A stretch of DNA of 64,000 nt from positions 20,558,835 to 20,622,834 of the forward strand of contig OY992832.1 of assembly GCA_963921425.1 (NCBI GenBank). The letters run 5' to 3'. The stretch comes from Dryas octopetala (Eukaryota > Streptophyta > Magnoliopsida > Rosales > Rosaceae). A program made the position numbers and the translations under genes. Within the stretch, counting starts at the first letter, position 1; the number at the start of each line of letters is the position of its first letter. Under the pieces are notes generated by a model. It was not told the DNA's origin, did no database searches, and worked only from the letters and a program-made list of their open reading frames with translations. Of this stretch, positions 34,976 through 45,061 are shown piece after piece.

Positions 34976-35410
34976 TGTCTAATTGGTGAATCATAACATA
35001 TTTAATAGGTTTTTCGTTTGTTTATTCTAATAAATTATTAATATGTTTATTAAGTTATTATATAATTCTATAATGTTAGTAAATACTAAATAGTAATAGT
35101 GTAAACTATACTATGTAAGTATGTAATACCATAAATAATAAACTTTTAAAATTATATACAACATTACAAATTTACAACTATAATAAAACATAAATGTATA
35201 TGTGCATATACAATTTTTATAATACAACTATAATTGAAGTTATTAAACCATGATGGCATGATTGTTCATTACTTTAACAATTTGAACCGTTCATTTTATA
35301 TGTTGATAGTCAAATATCATCCTTACAAAAAATCGGTCGAATCGGAATTCATTTACTCGTTCGATTATCATTAAAAAAACCATGATCGTTAATTAATTCG
35401 ACCATCATTA

Positions 35411-36120
35411 CGTCATTTTTACATCTTTGATTGAGCTAATTTTTTGCAAGCAATCTCTTTGAGTGGGGAACTAAAACTTGAACGGTTCGGATCGTTGAAA
35501 ACACGATCGATATATGAGCTTCTACATATAAATACACTTGAAGAGTTGAAGAGTATAATTCTAATAACTTTATCGTTGAAACCTTATTGTTTTCATAATT
35601 GTGAAGACCACAATGTGATTTCAACAATCTGAACCGTTCATTTTCTATATTCATAGTCAAAGATCATCCTTACAAAAAATCAGCAAAATCGGAATTCATC
35701 TACCCATTCGATTATCATTAGAAAAACAACGATCGTTCATTAATTCGACCACCGTTACGTCATTTTTACATCTCTGATTGAGCTAATTTTTTGCAAGGAT
35801 TCTCTTTGAGTGGGGAACTAAAACTTGAACGGTTCGGATCGTTGAAAACACGATCGATATATGAGCTTCTACATATAAATACACTTGAAGAGTTGAAGAG
35901 TATAATTTTAATAACTTTCTCGTTGAAACCTTATTGTTTTCATAATTGTGAAGACCACAACGTGATTTCAACAATCTGAACCGTTCATTTTCTATATTCA
36001 TAGTCAAAGATCATCCTTACAAAAAATCAGCAAAATCGGAATTCATCTACCCATTCGATTATCATTAGAAAAACAACGATCGTTCATTAATTCGACCACC
36101 GTTACGTCATTTTTACATCT
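35411..36120. repeat. Tandem ~360-bp repeat inside the hAT, inverted copy of CACTA units
   Basis: Two nearly identical units (35411-35770, 35771-36120) share, for example, TTGAACGGTTCGGATCGTTG and ATGAGCTTCTACATATAAAT. They are the reverse complement of the units at 33.2, 34.1 and 40.4 kb in the surrounding CACTA element. Partial units extend to about 35260 and 36220. Confidence 0.85.
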
Positions 36121-36275
36121 CCGATCGAGCTAATTTTTTGCATGAATTATTTTTGAGTGAGAAATTAAAATTTGAACGGTTCAGATCGTTAAAAACACAA
36201 TTGCATCATTTGTTTATAAAACATATGTAATAAAATATATAATAAAGCATATATTACACATGTAATAAAATTAAA

Positions 36276-36365
36276 AAATCCAAACCCCATCCAAACCCCA
36301 TCCAAACCCCATCCAAACCCTGAAACCCCATCCAAACGGACCAAACCCCATCCAAACCCCTAAGC
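36276..36365. repeat. CCAAACCCCAT minisatellite
   Basis: About seven imperfect copies of an 11-12 bp CCAAACCCCAT unit in the hAT leader region. Confidence 0.8.
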
Positions 36366-36599
36366 CCAAACCCCAAAATACCCTAAACTAATAAAATATT
36401 AAACCCTAAGTCATAAGTATATAAACGTCTCACACTCTCACTGTCTCACACTTTCACTATAACCCTAACTCTCAACAGTCGCCGCCTCCTTCACACTCTC
36501 AACATCAGTCATCAGTGATCTGTGATCTCGCCAAACTTCACACTCTCAAAGTCTCAAACTTCTCACTTCTCAAACCCTCTCGGCCTCTCCATCATCACC

Positions 36600-36850
36600 A
36601 TCATCACTCTCGCCATCTCGCCACCTCGCCATCTCGCCATCCACCTCGCCACCTCGCCATCTCGCCACCTCCGCCTCGCCATCTCGCCATCCACCTCGCC
36701 ACCTCGCCATCTCGCCACCTCGCCATCTCGCCATCTCGCCACCTCGCCATCTCGCCATCTCGCCATCCACCTCGCCATCTCGCCATCCACCCTCTCGGCC
36801 TAACCCCTAAGGCCCTAACCCCATCTCGCCATCTCGCCATCTCGCCACCC
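36600..36850. repeat. CTCGCCATC minisatellite
   Basis: Some 25 copies of the 9-bp CTCGCCA(T/C)C unit with minor variation, upstream of the transposase. Long open frames on both strands here are a by-product of the repeat. Confidence 0.9.
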
Positions 36851-37667
36851 TAACCCCGATTCACCATCTCGCCACCCTAACCCCTTCAACATCAGACTCT
36901 CAGACCCTCTCGGCCTCTCCTAGGGTTCACTCAGTCTCAGCCTCTCTCCATCATCACCATCATCACCGATTCACCATCTCGCCACCCCCAACTCCGATCG
37001 AACCCAGGCTACCTAGCAACCCAGCCTCTCTCCAGAAAGCAAGCCCAACCCACCAAACTCCGATCGATCGGACTCGATCCGATCAATTAATGATCAGATC
37101 GAGATCTGAACTGCGATCGGATAGTTGATAGCACTATCGCTCAGACAGTCCGAGCACCACCGCAACGCCACCTTCGCACCAGCGACTCCGCCGCAAGCTC
37201 CCTGCCAGTTTGTCTCCCTTTGCGTGTAACTGTGTAAGTGTAAGTCATTTTCCTGCCAGTTTGCCTCCCTTTGTCATTTTTGTGATTTCAGCAAAAAATT
37301 CATCACTGTTTCACTAATTGTGTTTTTTTTTTGTTGTGTGTGTAGCTGTGGTGAAGATTAATAGCTTGTGGTGAAGCTGTCCTGTGTAGGAGTTGGCCTC
37401 TTGTGTTGGTGCTGGTGCTGGCTGCTGTGTGAGTGGCAAATGGCAATTTGCTGAATTTCAGTTTATTTGCATTTTGCTGGTATTTTTTTTATGATAAGAT
37501 CTGGTGTTTATGATAAGATCTGGTGTTTATTTGCAGTTTGCTGGTATTTTTTTTTGCTGGTAGTGTTATTTGCAGTTTGCTGGTATTTTTTTGCTGATAG
37601 TGTTATTTGCTGGTATTTATTTGCTGGTAGTGTTATTTGCTGGTTATTTGTTGGTAGTTTTTTTAGG

Positions 37668-39746
37668 ATGTCTACTCACCCAGAGTCTAGTGTAATTGGA
37701 ATCCATGAATCCATTGGTTCCCCCCCATCCACACCCCAATCTAATTCTATTCCTAAATCCAGTAGAAGTGAAGTGTGGAACTGGTTTGAAAAAGTTGTTG
37801 AAATTGAAAATGGTAAATCTGTTACAAAAGCAAAATGTGCAATATGTGGAAAAAAATTAGATGGCAGTTCTTCAAATGGTACTACTCATTTAGCTCGTCA
37901 TTATAGGAAACATCTTGAAAGCCAAAATGTTAATATTGGTAATCAAATGCTTTTACAATCAAATGCTGCTGGTAATTTGTCAAATTTTGTTTATAAAGAG
38001 GAAAATGCTCGAAAAGAAGTAGTTGATTTTATAGTTAGGGCAGAATTACCTTTTACTTTCGTGGAAAAACATGATTTTAAAGGAATGATTCAAAGAGGCT
38101 TTACTCCACAATATAAAGGAATTTCTGCCACAACTTGTAAAAGGGATGTTATGAAACTGTTTGTTGAAGGAAAATCTCAATTGCTGTCTTATTTTGAAAA
38201 ATATGAAGGCAGAATTTGTTTGACTTCTGATGTTTGGTCTTCTAGACAAAAAATTGGTTTTATGTCATTAACTGCTCACTTCATTGATGCTGATTGGAAT
38301 TTAAATAAAAGGATTATTTGTTTTAAAATGATTGAGTATCCACACAGTGGACAGTCACTTGCAACTCATATACATGAGGAACTCAACTCTTGGCGTATCC
38401 ACAATAAAATTTTTTCAATTACACTAGATAATGCTTCAAATAATGATGTTGTTGCTGATTTGCTGCCTTTATATCTTATGATTGATGATGTGCCTAGACA
38501 AATGTTTCATGTGCGTTGTTGTGCTCATGTTATGAACCTGATTGTGCAAGATGGTTTGGCTATTTTAGGTCCTTCTATTGATAAAATTGTTGCAATTGTG
38601 CGTAGTTTGAATTCTTCAAATAAGAGACATGAAATTTGGAAAAAATGTTGTGTTGATGTTCGTTTGGATAAGAGAAACATAGACAATGATGTTCCTCATA
38701 GGTGGAATTCCACATATGCATTGTTAGAAGTAGCGATTCAATATAAAGCTGCCTTGCATAGATATGTTCAGACAATAAATCAATCAACTAGAAGTTCTAC
38801 TTTACCGATTCCATCTGAACATGATTGGCTTGTTGCTCAGTTTGTTTGTGGTTTTTTAAAGACTTTTGATTCTTCAACAAAAATATTATGTGGTGTGTAT
38901 TATCCTACTTCTAGTCGTGTGCTGACTTGTTTGATTGATATTCATTGTGCATTTCAATCATATTCTCATATTAATGCATTTGAAACTGCTATGGTTGCTA
39001 TGAAAAGTAAATTTGATAAATATTGGGCAACTTTTCCTAAATTGTTTTGTTTTGCTACTGTTATGGATCCTAGGTTCAAAATTTGGGCAATTAGTGAGTG
39101 GTTAAATGTTATTGGTTGTGAGGAAGATGACATAAAGGTAAAGGTAGATGAAATTAAGTCTTCTCTGTTTAAATTGTATGACCATTACAAGACTAATGTG
39201 CCTGCTGCATCATCACGAAACTCTACTGAAACCACAACTAATCCTCAAAGTACTGTTTCTGGTAGTACTAGTTCTTCCCCAATTTCTATTCCTAACTTTC
39301 AAAACAGTGCTATGAGAGCCTTGAAAATGGCAAAGGTGCAATCCTCTGTTTGTTCTACTTCTGATTTGCAATACTATCTTGATGCACCGGTTTTAGATGA
39401 TGTTGATGAAACTGCATTTTCTGTTTTGGGATGGTGGAAATCACATGATACACAATATCCTGTGCTTTCCATCATGGCCCGTGATTTGCTAACTGTTCCA
39501 GCTTCAACTGTTGCATCCGAAGCTGCTTTTAGTGCAGGTGGTAGAGTGGTATCGGAGAAGAGGGCTAGCTTGAGTCCGAACACTATAGAAGCTCTAATCT
39601 GCGTCAAAGATTGGCGCTTAGCTGAGGCAAGAATGCAAGAGGCTGCTCAAGAGGAGGATTGGGCAGAGGATCTAATGAATATCAAGCTATCAAGACCTGA
39701 ATTTGTTGAAGAAGAGAGCCTTTCCCCTGCTGAATCAGCCACCTGA
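37668..39746 (+). CDS. hAT transposase (Ac/RICESLEEPER type)
   Basis: 692-residue transposase if it starts at the ATG at 37668, which follows a low-complexity TTTGCTGGTA leader. The frame is open back to 37467, but that part is repeat-derived. An N-terminal BED zinc finger (about residues 33-85) has CAICGKK and HLARHYRKH. The RNase-H-like core shows LTSDVWSS, ITLDNASNN, HVRCCAHVMNL and HRWNSTY motifs. The C-terminal hAT dimerisation region has WWKSHDTQYPVLSIMARDLL and ASEAAFSAGGRV. The enzyme excises and reinserts elements with matching ends. It lies inside clear hAT ends with a TSD, so it is transposon-borne rather than a domesticated host gene. No frame breaks are seen. Confidence 0.93.
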   Translation: MSTHPESSVIGIHESIGSPPSTPQSNSIPKSSRSEVWNWFEKVVEIENGKSVTKAKCAICGKKLDGSSSNGTTHLARHYRKHLESQNVNIGNQMLLQSNAAGNLSNFVYKEENARKEVVDFIVRAELPFTFVEKHDFKGMIQRGFTPQYKGISATTCKRDVMKLFVEGKSQLLSYFEKYEGRICLTSDVWSSRQKIGFMSLTAHFIDADWNLNKRIICFKMIEYPHSGQSLATHIHEELNSWRIHNKIFSITLDNASNNDVVADLLPLYLMIDDVPRQMFHVRCCAHVMNLIVQDGLAILGPSIDKIVAIVRSLNSSNKRHEIWKKCCVDVRLDKRNIDNDVPHRWNSTYALLEVAIQYKAALHRYVQTINQSTRSSTLPIPSEHDWLVAQFVCGFLKTFDSSTKILCGVYYPTSSRVLTCLIDIHCAFQSYSHINAFETAMVAMKSKFDKYWATFPKLFCFATVMDPRFKIWAISEWLNVIGCEEDDIKVKVDEIKSSLFKLYDHYKTNVPAASSRNSTETTTNPQSTVSGSTSSSPISIPNFQNSAMRALKMAKVQSSVCSTSDLQYYLDAPVLDDVDETAFSVLGWWKSHDTQYPVLSIMARDLLTVPASTVASEAAFSAGGRVVSEKRASLSPNTIEALICVKDWRLAEARMQEAAQEEDWAEDLMNIKLSRPEFVEEESLSPAESAT

Positions 39747-40179
39747 TTAACTGATTTTATTTTTTCAGTTTCACTATTGGTTTGTAATTTGTAAACTCCA
39801 TAAGGAGTTAAGCACCATAACTCATAACTGCATATTGTTACTTTTAGTATAATTAAATCAATACATTTCAGTTTTGAGGGTTGTGTATGTGCCAACCTAG
39901 TTGGGATGTACATGTGAAATGCAAATGATAGATAGGTTGTGTAGGTGCCAACCTAGTTGGGATGTACACATTCTATAGTGATGCATTTCCCCCTCTATTT
40001 ATAATTAAATTATATGTTGTTAACTTGTTAAATTGTGACTTTGAGAGCTGACATTGCAAAATTTTGGCAAGTTAAAACCAATGAATTAGTCAAAACCAAT
40101 GAATTAGTATCTGCTAAGTTTTATAACTAGACATAAATTAGGCAATAAATTAAGCAATTTGAGAAGCCAAAAAAGCCTA

Positions 40180-40408
40180 ATTTGGGCTGCCCGTTCGGGC
40201 CTATTGGGCTGCCCGTTCGGGCCTAGTCCGGCCCGGCTCTAAAGCCCGTTAGTCTCAAGCCCGATGGGTGGGCTTCGGATTTGTGTATTCAGGCCCAAGC
40301 CCAGCCCGGCCCGGCCCGAAAGTTCTGTTGGGCTCTTGTAATTCAAGCCCGAGCCCGGCCCGAGCCCGAAAGATTGGGCCTGGGCCAGCCCGGCCCGGCC
40401 CATTGCCG
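40180..40408. repeat. hAT subterminal GCCCG repeats, right
   Basis: Mirror of the left cluster: repeated GGGCTGCCCGTTCGGGCCTA (twice) and GCCCGGCCC motifs up to the terminal repeat. Confidence 0.8.
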
Positions 40409-40423
40409 ACCCCTAGTAACAGT

Positions 40424-40790
40424 GGTCAAATTAAAGAACGATCGTGGGTTTTATAATGATAATTCAACGACTAGCTGAATTCCGATTTGGCTGATTTTTT
40501 GCAGGGATGATCTTTGAGTATCAACATAGAAAATGAACAGCTCTGATTGTTATTCACAATTATTGAAATGACAAGGTTTCAATAAAAGAATTGATAAAAC
40601 TATACTCTTCAATTGTCGAAACCATTCATTTATATGTACATGATCACATCTCGATGTGTTTTCAAAGACCTGAAACGTTCATTTTTAGTTTCACACTCAA
40701 AGATCATACATGCAAAAAATTAGCTTAATCAGAGATATAGAAGTTAGATAACGATGAAATTTTTTTATATTTGTAATATTTAAAATTATA
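40424..40790. repeat. ~350-bp core-bearing CACTA unit, continued after hAT
   Basis: Continues the unit interrupted at 34594, with GATCGTGGGTTTTATAATGA and the mirrored core near 40497-40545, then a third core near 40668-40720. Confidence 0.7.
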
Positions 40791-40934
40791 AATATAATTT
40801 AGTGATTAAGTTAAAATTTAGAATCCTATTGTATATAATTAAGTATACAATCTTATTATAATGATTTATTATATATATATTTTTTAAATACTAAATATAA
40901 ATTATAAATTTCAAAAAATGGTATTAGGGCCATA

Positions 40935-41180
40935 CTTTGGGCGACGAATCTGTAGATTCCTCGCCTAAAGTCATTTTGGGCGACGAATATATATTCCTCG
41001 CCCAAAGTCAAGTTCATTTTTTCTGAATTTTGCTCAAAAAAATTGGCGGGGTCAACTCGCGCAAAAAATTTCACAAACTGAGGCGAGGAAGCTGATTTTG
41101 TCGCTCAAAGAGAGTTTAGGCGACGAAATAGAACCATACTCTCTTTGGGCGACAAAATTAGCTTCCTCGCCTAAAGTCTT
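40935..41180. repeat. CACTA palindromic array, middle
   Basis: Several GGGCGACGAA and CCTCGCC(C/T)AAAG units at 40937-41010, then further variants at 41080-41180 (GGCGAGGAAGC, GGGCGACAAAATTAGC), just before the captured gene segment. Confidence 0.8.
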
Positions 41181-41248
41181 TTCGATTAACACTCCCCAGA
41201 TCTGGTATTTCTTCTTCTTTATTTATTTTTTTCCTTCTCTCCCCCGTA

Positions 41249-41612
41249 TGTCTTCTTCCTCTCCCCTGCTTCAACCCAAACCCAGTCACCCATCTCCCTC
41301 CGTGACCGCCGCCCTCCCCACCGAAACCCATACCCACCCCCTCCTCTTTCTCTCTCCCCGAAACCCATCCCCTGCTATGTCTTCTTCCTCTCCCCTGCTT
41401 CGATCAACCCAGACCCAATCACCCATCTCCCTCCTCGACCACCCATCTCCCTCCGTGACCGCCGCCCTCCTCACCGAAACCCAACCCAGCTCCTCCTATT
41501 TCTCTCTCCCAGAAACCCATCCCCACCCCCTCCTCTTTCTCTCTCCCCGAAACCCATACCCACCCCCTCCTCTTTCTCTCTCCCCGAAACCCATCCAATT
41601 TCTTCTCTTTTA
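41249..41612 (+). repeat. Pyrimidine-rich ~150-bp tandem duplication
   Basis: The block ATGTCTTCTTCCTCTCCCCT ... CTCTCTCCCCGAAACCCATC occurs twice (41249 and 41377), followed by shorter partial copies of CCCCCTCCTCTTTCTCTCTC. It may derive from the 5' UTR of the captured gene. The open frame across it is repetitive and probably not a protein. Confidence 0.7.
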
Positions 41613-42280
41613 AGTCTCTTTGGATCTGATCCCTGTTTAACTATTCCAATTACACTTCTCTGTATTTGCTCATTTTGGTGTTTTCTGCGTATGTTGCGTT
41701 TGTATTTTTCTTGAATTTTTGGGAACTGGGTATCAATTCGTATTTCTGGGATTCTAGGATTTTTAGTGGGAATTTGGATTTCGGTAGTAAGAAGCTATTT
41801 TCATGAAGTGCTTTGGAGAATTTGGCAGACATTTTTGATAAGGTGGTTTCCGTGCATCGCATTGTTATCGTTTTGGATGACCTGAGATTTGTCTGGTTTT
41901 GTTGGTGTATTTAATTTTGTTGAATGAGGTACTTGTTTTTCCTGAAGAGAGGTTGTTAGTTAGTCCTCTAATGCTGGGTCCATAATTCTATTATATTGTT
42001 AAGCTCTTAATGTTGTGGTTTTATTGTGCCTCCAATGCGTCTATTTGATTTTGTTTTGTCTTCTCTTCAGTTGAATTAGTTATTGGATCACATCAGAGCT
42101 ATGCATTATTGATCTTGTTTTTCCATAGTGATGGCCTCCGGGAACTTAAAATTATCCCCATTTAGTAACTCATAAAATGATCTAATTGTATCACTGGATC
42201 ATTATTTAGAAAAGCTTTCACATTTTTTTAGTTGCTTTATAAGGATGTTTTACATTTCTCTGTGATTTCACCTGCTGCAG

Positions 42281-42628
42281 GTTCTTGGTGGTGGCTAAGA
42301 GGTGCAGATAAATTTCCTAATTGCTAGTTTTATCTATGTTTGGAGGTCTTGCGACGGCTTCTTCCAATAGTCCGCACTTAAGAAAGTCTGGTAGCAGAGC
42401 TGTTGTCTCTGATCTGGGTACATTTAAGTCTTCAAGTTATGAAGTATAAGTTTTTATGGTTACTATTTATAGTTAAAATAAAAAAATCTTTCAGGTACAA
42501 GTGAGCTTGAAAATGGTGCTGAGGAGGGTTTCTTGCATCTGATAGAGGCAAATGATATGAAGGGTGGAAGTATACCATTGAGTACAGCTGCAATAATGCC
42601 GTCTCCAACTTTGTTATGGAGATTCAAG
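42281..42628 (+). pseudogene. Captured 5' fragment of an EXS-domain (ERD1/XPR1/SYG1-type) gene
   Basis: Exon-like segment 42281-42417 follows a branch/polypyrimidine region and CTGCTGCAG acceptor. It carries ATG at 42336 and codes MFGG..., SNSPHLRKSGSR and AVVSDL. A GT-AG intron (42418-42494) splits a glycine codon (phase 1). The second exon, 42495-42628, reads through ENGAEEGFLHL to IMPSPTLLWRFK and ends at a GT donor. The spliced frame (72 codons) is open. The N-terminus resembles plant EXS-family membrane proteins as I recall them. The membrane domains that should follow are absent: the sequence turns into CACTA repeats by 42.8 kb. The preceding 41.62-42.28 kb looks like a 5' UTR intron captured with it. 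Confidence 0.7.
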
Positions 42629-42807
42629 GTTTCATTATTTATAATATGCTAGGGTCTTTATAATATTTTATTTTTCAGTTGTTTTCTTCTTCTTTTTGCT
42701 GAATGATTGTAAAAGAAATTTTGGATATAAATTTATTAATTTTATGTTATATACATTTTGGATAAAAAATATTAAATAAAAAAATAATTTTTTTTTTTAA
42801 ATAAAAT

Positions 42808-43270
42808 AGGTTTAGGCGACGGAATTCTTTGTCGCCTAAATATACTTTGGGAGAGGAACTACTTATTCGTCGCCCAAAGTATGTTTAGGCGATAAAATAA
42901 TTCGTCGCCTAAATATACTTTAGGAGAGGAACTATTAATTCGTCGCCTAAAGGCTATTTAGGCGACGAAAAATTCCGTCGCTTAAATATACTTTGGGAGA
43001 GGAACTATTAATTCGTCGCCCAAAGTATGTTTAGGCGACAAATTAATTCGTCGCCTAAACTTGCTTTGGGCGACAAACCACATGCCTTAGGAGACGAAAT
43101 AAATTCGTCGCCCTAGGTATCTTTGGGCGACGAACTTGATAAGTTCGTCGCCCAAACTCTTGGGCGACGTGTTTTAGGCGACCAAATACTCGACGAACAC
43201 ATTTCGTCGCCCAAAGTTTTGGGCGACGAAAATCAACTTTGGGAGAGGAACTGGGTTCGTCGCCCAAAGT
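42808..43270. repeat. CACTA subterminal palindromic array, right
   Basis: About ten units of TTTAGGCGACGAA / TTCGTCGCC(C/T)AAA, with a TTTAGGC variant more frequent than at the left end. Runs into the right terminal inverted repeat. Confidence 0.88.
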
Positions 43271-45061
43271 GTTTTTTCTTGTAGTGATTGTGGGAGTGTT
43301 ATGTAAGTGTCATTCAACTTTTAATAGATTTCTTAACAGTTATACTAACGGAGGTATGACATTGCACCAAATTGGAAAGATGAGGTATGACATTACAAGA
43401 TTTTAAACATGAGGTACTAAATTGAAATTTGCACCAAACTTGAGATACTGAACTAAAATTAACCCTATTAATTAATTGACACTTGCATCCTATATTCATA
43501 GCTTTGTTCTAGGATAAACATTCGGATATGAGTTATTTAATGAAACTCAATATTGTATCCATTTTTTTCTTTGAGAACATTACAGATTTGGTCCACTTAC
43601 TTCATAAATAGTTTAGTTTTGGTCTATGATCTTTTTTAAGTTCGGTTTTAGTTCACTTATTATCTAACTTGTTCGGTTTTGGTCACTTATTATCTAACTT
43701 GTTCAGTTTTGGTCCATTCCTCATAACAATTTATAAAATAAAAAAAACAAACAAAAACAAATTAAAACAAACCACCCACCACTTTCCCCAGCCCTTCCCG
43801 TCCACTCCCACCCAGCCACCACCCTCTTGCCCTCCCAACCCAACCCAACCCTTCTCCTCTCGCTTTTTATTTCTCTCTTCCTTCTCTTCGGCCACCCCCC
43901 CCCACGCCATCACTTCCTCTATCTCTCTCTTCCCTCTCTCTCTCTCTCTTCCGCGAGTGCTAGGGTTAGGTTGGGTTCGCAAGTCTAGGTGCTGGGTAGG
44001 GATGGCAACGGGGCGGGTCGGGGCCGGGGGTGCCACCCCCATCCCCCGCCCCCGAAATGTTTTTAATCCCCGAATCCGCCCCATATCCCCGAGTACTTAA
44101 ACGGGGATTCCCCGCCCCCGACCCCGCCGGGGAGTGTCTTCCCCGAACCCGCCCCGAATCCCCGACCTGTTTTCATGTTGAATTCTAAGTTTTTCTAACG
44201 AATCCAATCACAATTAAATTCTCTCCCTTTCTAGCTACTTTCCTCAATTTTCCCAGCAACCAAACGGATAAAAAAATAACTAAAGAAAAATCACAGTAGA
44301 TCTACTGAACACACAACATTTCTCAATCACCAAATATTCTCAATTTCCAAAAAAAATTTCTTATTATACAGAGTAAACATGGATTGACAAATACATGAAA
44401 ATGAACTTGAATGGCAAGGGGTCAAATACATGAAAATTAACTTCTGAGTTTCTAAGAGAAGAGAGAGTGGGCGAGAGGGCCGCGAGACAGAGGGGCGAGA
44501 GGACCGCGAGACAGAGGCTGGAGTGGGCCTCGATGCCGAGCTGCTCGCCGCTGAATATGGCTCTGTTGCGCAGCTGCTTCTCCTCGTCGCCGTCGTTGAA
44601 GGAGATCGCGGAGAAGGAGAGTGAGAGATCGCAGAGGAGGACTGGAGGAGAGTGAGAAGAGGTAGAGAGAGATCGCAGTGAGGGAGAGCTGAGAAGAGGG
44701 AGAAGAGAGAGAGAGGCGGCATGTATGAACAAAGGAAAAATTCTGATTTGTGATTTAGGGTTTGGTTCTTTTAAGTTTTAACTAATAAAAAAATAATATA
44801 TAAAACTAATGAAACATATATATACCAATAAATATATACTATAATTACATGCTTTTTTAATATATATATATATAAACATATATTGATACTATATAAACGT
44901 ATTTGTAATTTTATAAACATGTAAACATACTAATAAACTAATTTTTCTAATAAACCCTAAACCCAAATTGGTTATAACTTTAATACAAATAGGTTTGATA
45001 CTAATTTAATAAATAATTATATATATATCCTTATAATAAACCCTAATTATATATAAAAACT

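Larger units (their letters stand above)
34595..40415 (+). mobile_element. hAT transposon with open transposase frame, 5.8 kb, 8-bp TSD
   Basis: Starts TAGGGCTCACCAAATAGCCC and ends GGCCCATTGCCGACCCCTA; the outermost TAGGG..TC pairs inverted with GA..CCCTA. Exact 8-bp duplications GTAACAGT lie at 34587-34594 and 40416-40423. Both ends carry dense GCCCG/GGGCC subterminal repeats. One transposase frame is on the plus strand. The coding region is uninterrupted and the TSD is perfect, so it is a young insertion and perhaps still competent. Confidence 0.93.
32712..43286. mobile_element. Non-autonomous CACTA element with captured gene fragment, 10.6 kb
   Basis: Exact 14-bp terminal inverted repeats CACTACAAGAAAAA, flanked by the 3-bp duplication ATT at 32709-32711 and 43287-43289, as expected for CACTA/EnSpm elements. 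The ends are lined with palindromic GGGCGACGAA arrays (subterminal repeats). There is no TNP2-type transposase. The only transposase inside belongs to the nested hAT at 34595-40415. Without that insertion the element is about 4.75 kb. Its right half holds spliced-gene-like sequence at 41.2-42.66 kb, which makes it a Pack-CACTA-type carrier. The clean ends suggest it moved fairly recently with transposase supplied in trans. Confidence 0.92.
32344..43466. mobile_element. MITE-like TIR element split by the CACTA element
   Basis: Left end AGGGTTAATTTCAGTTTAGTA (first 20 bases read) pairs with the right end TACTGAACTAAAATTAACCCT, inverted. The next blocks also pair: CATGTTTAAAATTTTGCA with TTTTAAACATGAGG, and ACCTCCGTCAGTATGACTGT with its mirror near 43335. 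A 7-bp match ATTAATT flanks both ends (32337-32343 and 43467-43473), perhaps part of a 9-bp TSD. Removing the CACTA insertion leaves about 545 bp. The element also contains several GCCACGTGGCA-type palindromes near 32536-32690. It is the oldest layer of this nest. Confidence 0.8.

Noticed and set aside
36515-36853. Long histidine/serine/proline-rich frames on both strands
   Set aside because: Product of the CTCGCCATC minisatellite; open in many frames at once because of the 9-bp period.
37467-37667. Upstream extension of the hAT transposase frame
   Set aside because: The translated part is a repetitive TTTGCTGGTA leader giving hydrophobic repeats. The ATG at 37668 gives a normal hAT N-terminus before the BED finger.
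41098-41613. Frame of 171 residues rich in Ser/Pro
   Set aside because: Encoded by a tandem pyrimidine-rich repeat starting in CACTA array sequence; most likely UTR-derived.
43669-44100. Frames of 117-143 residues on both strands
   Set aside because: Low-complexity C/T-rich arm of the foldback element running into the hAT end; no domain.
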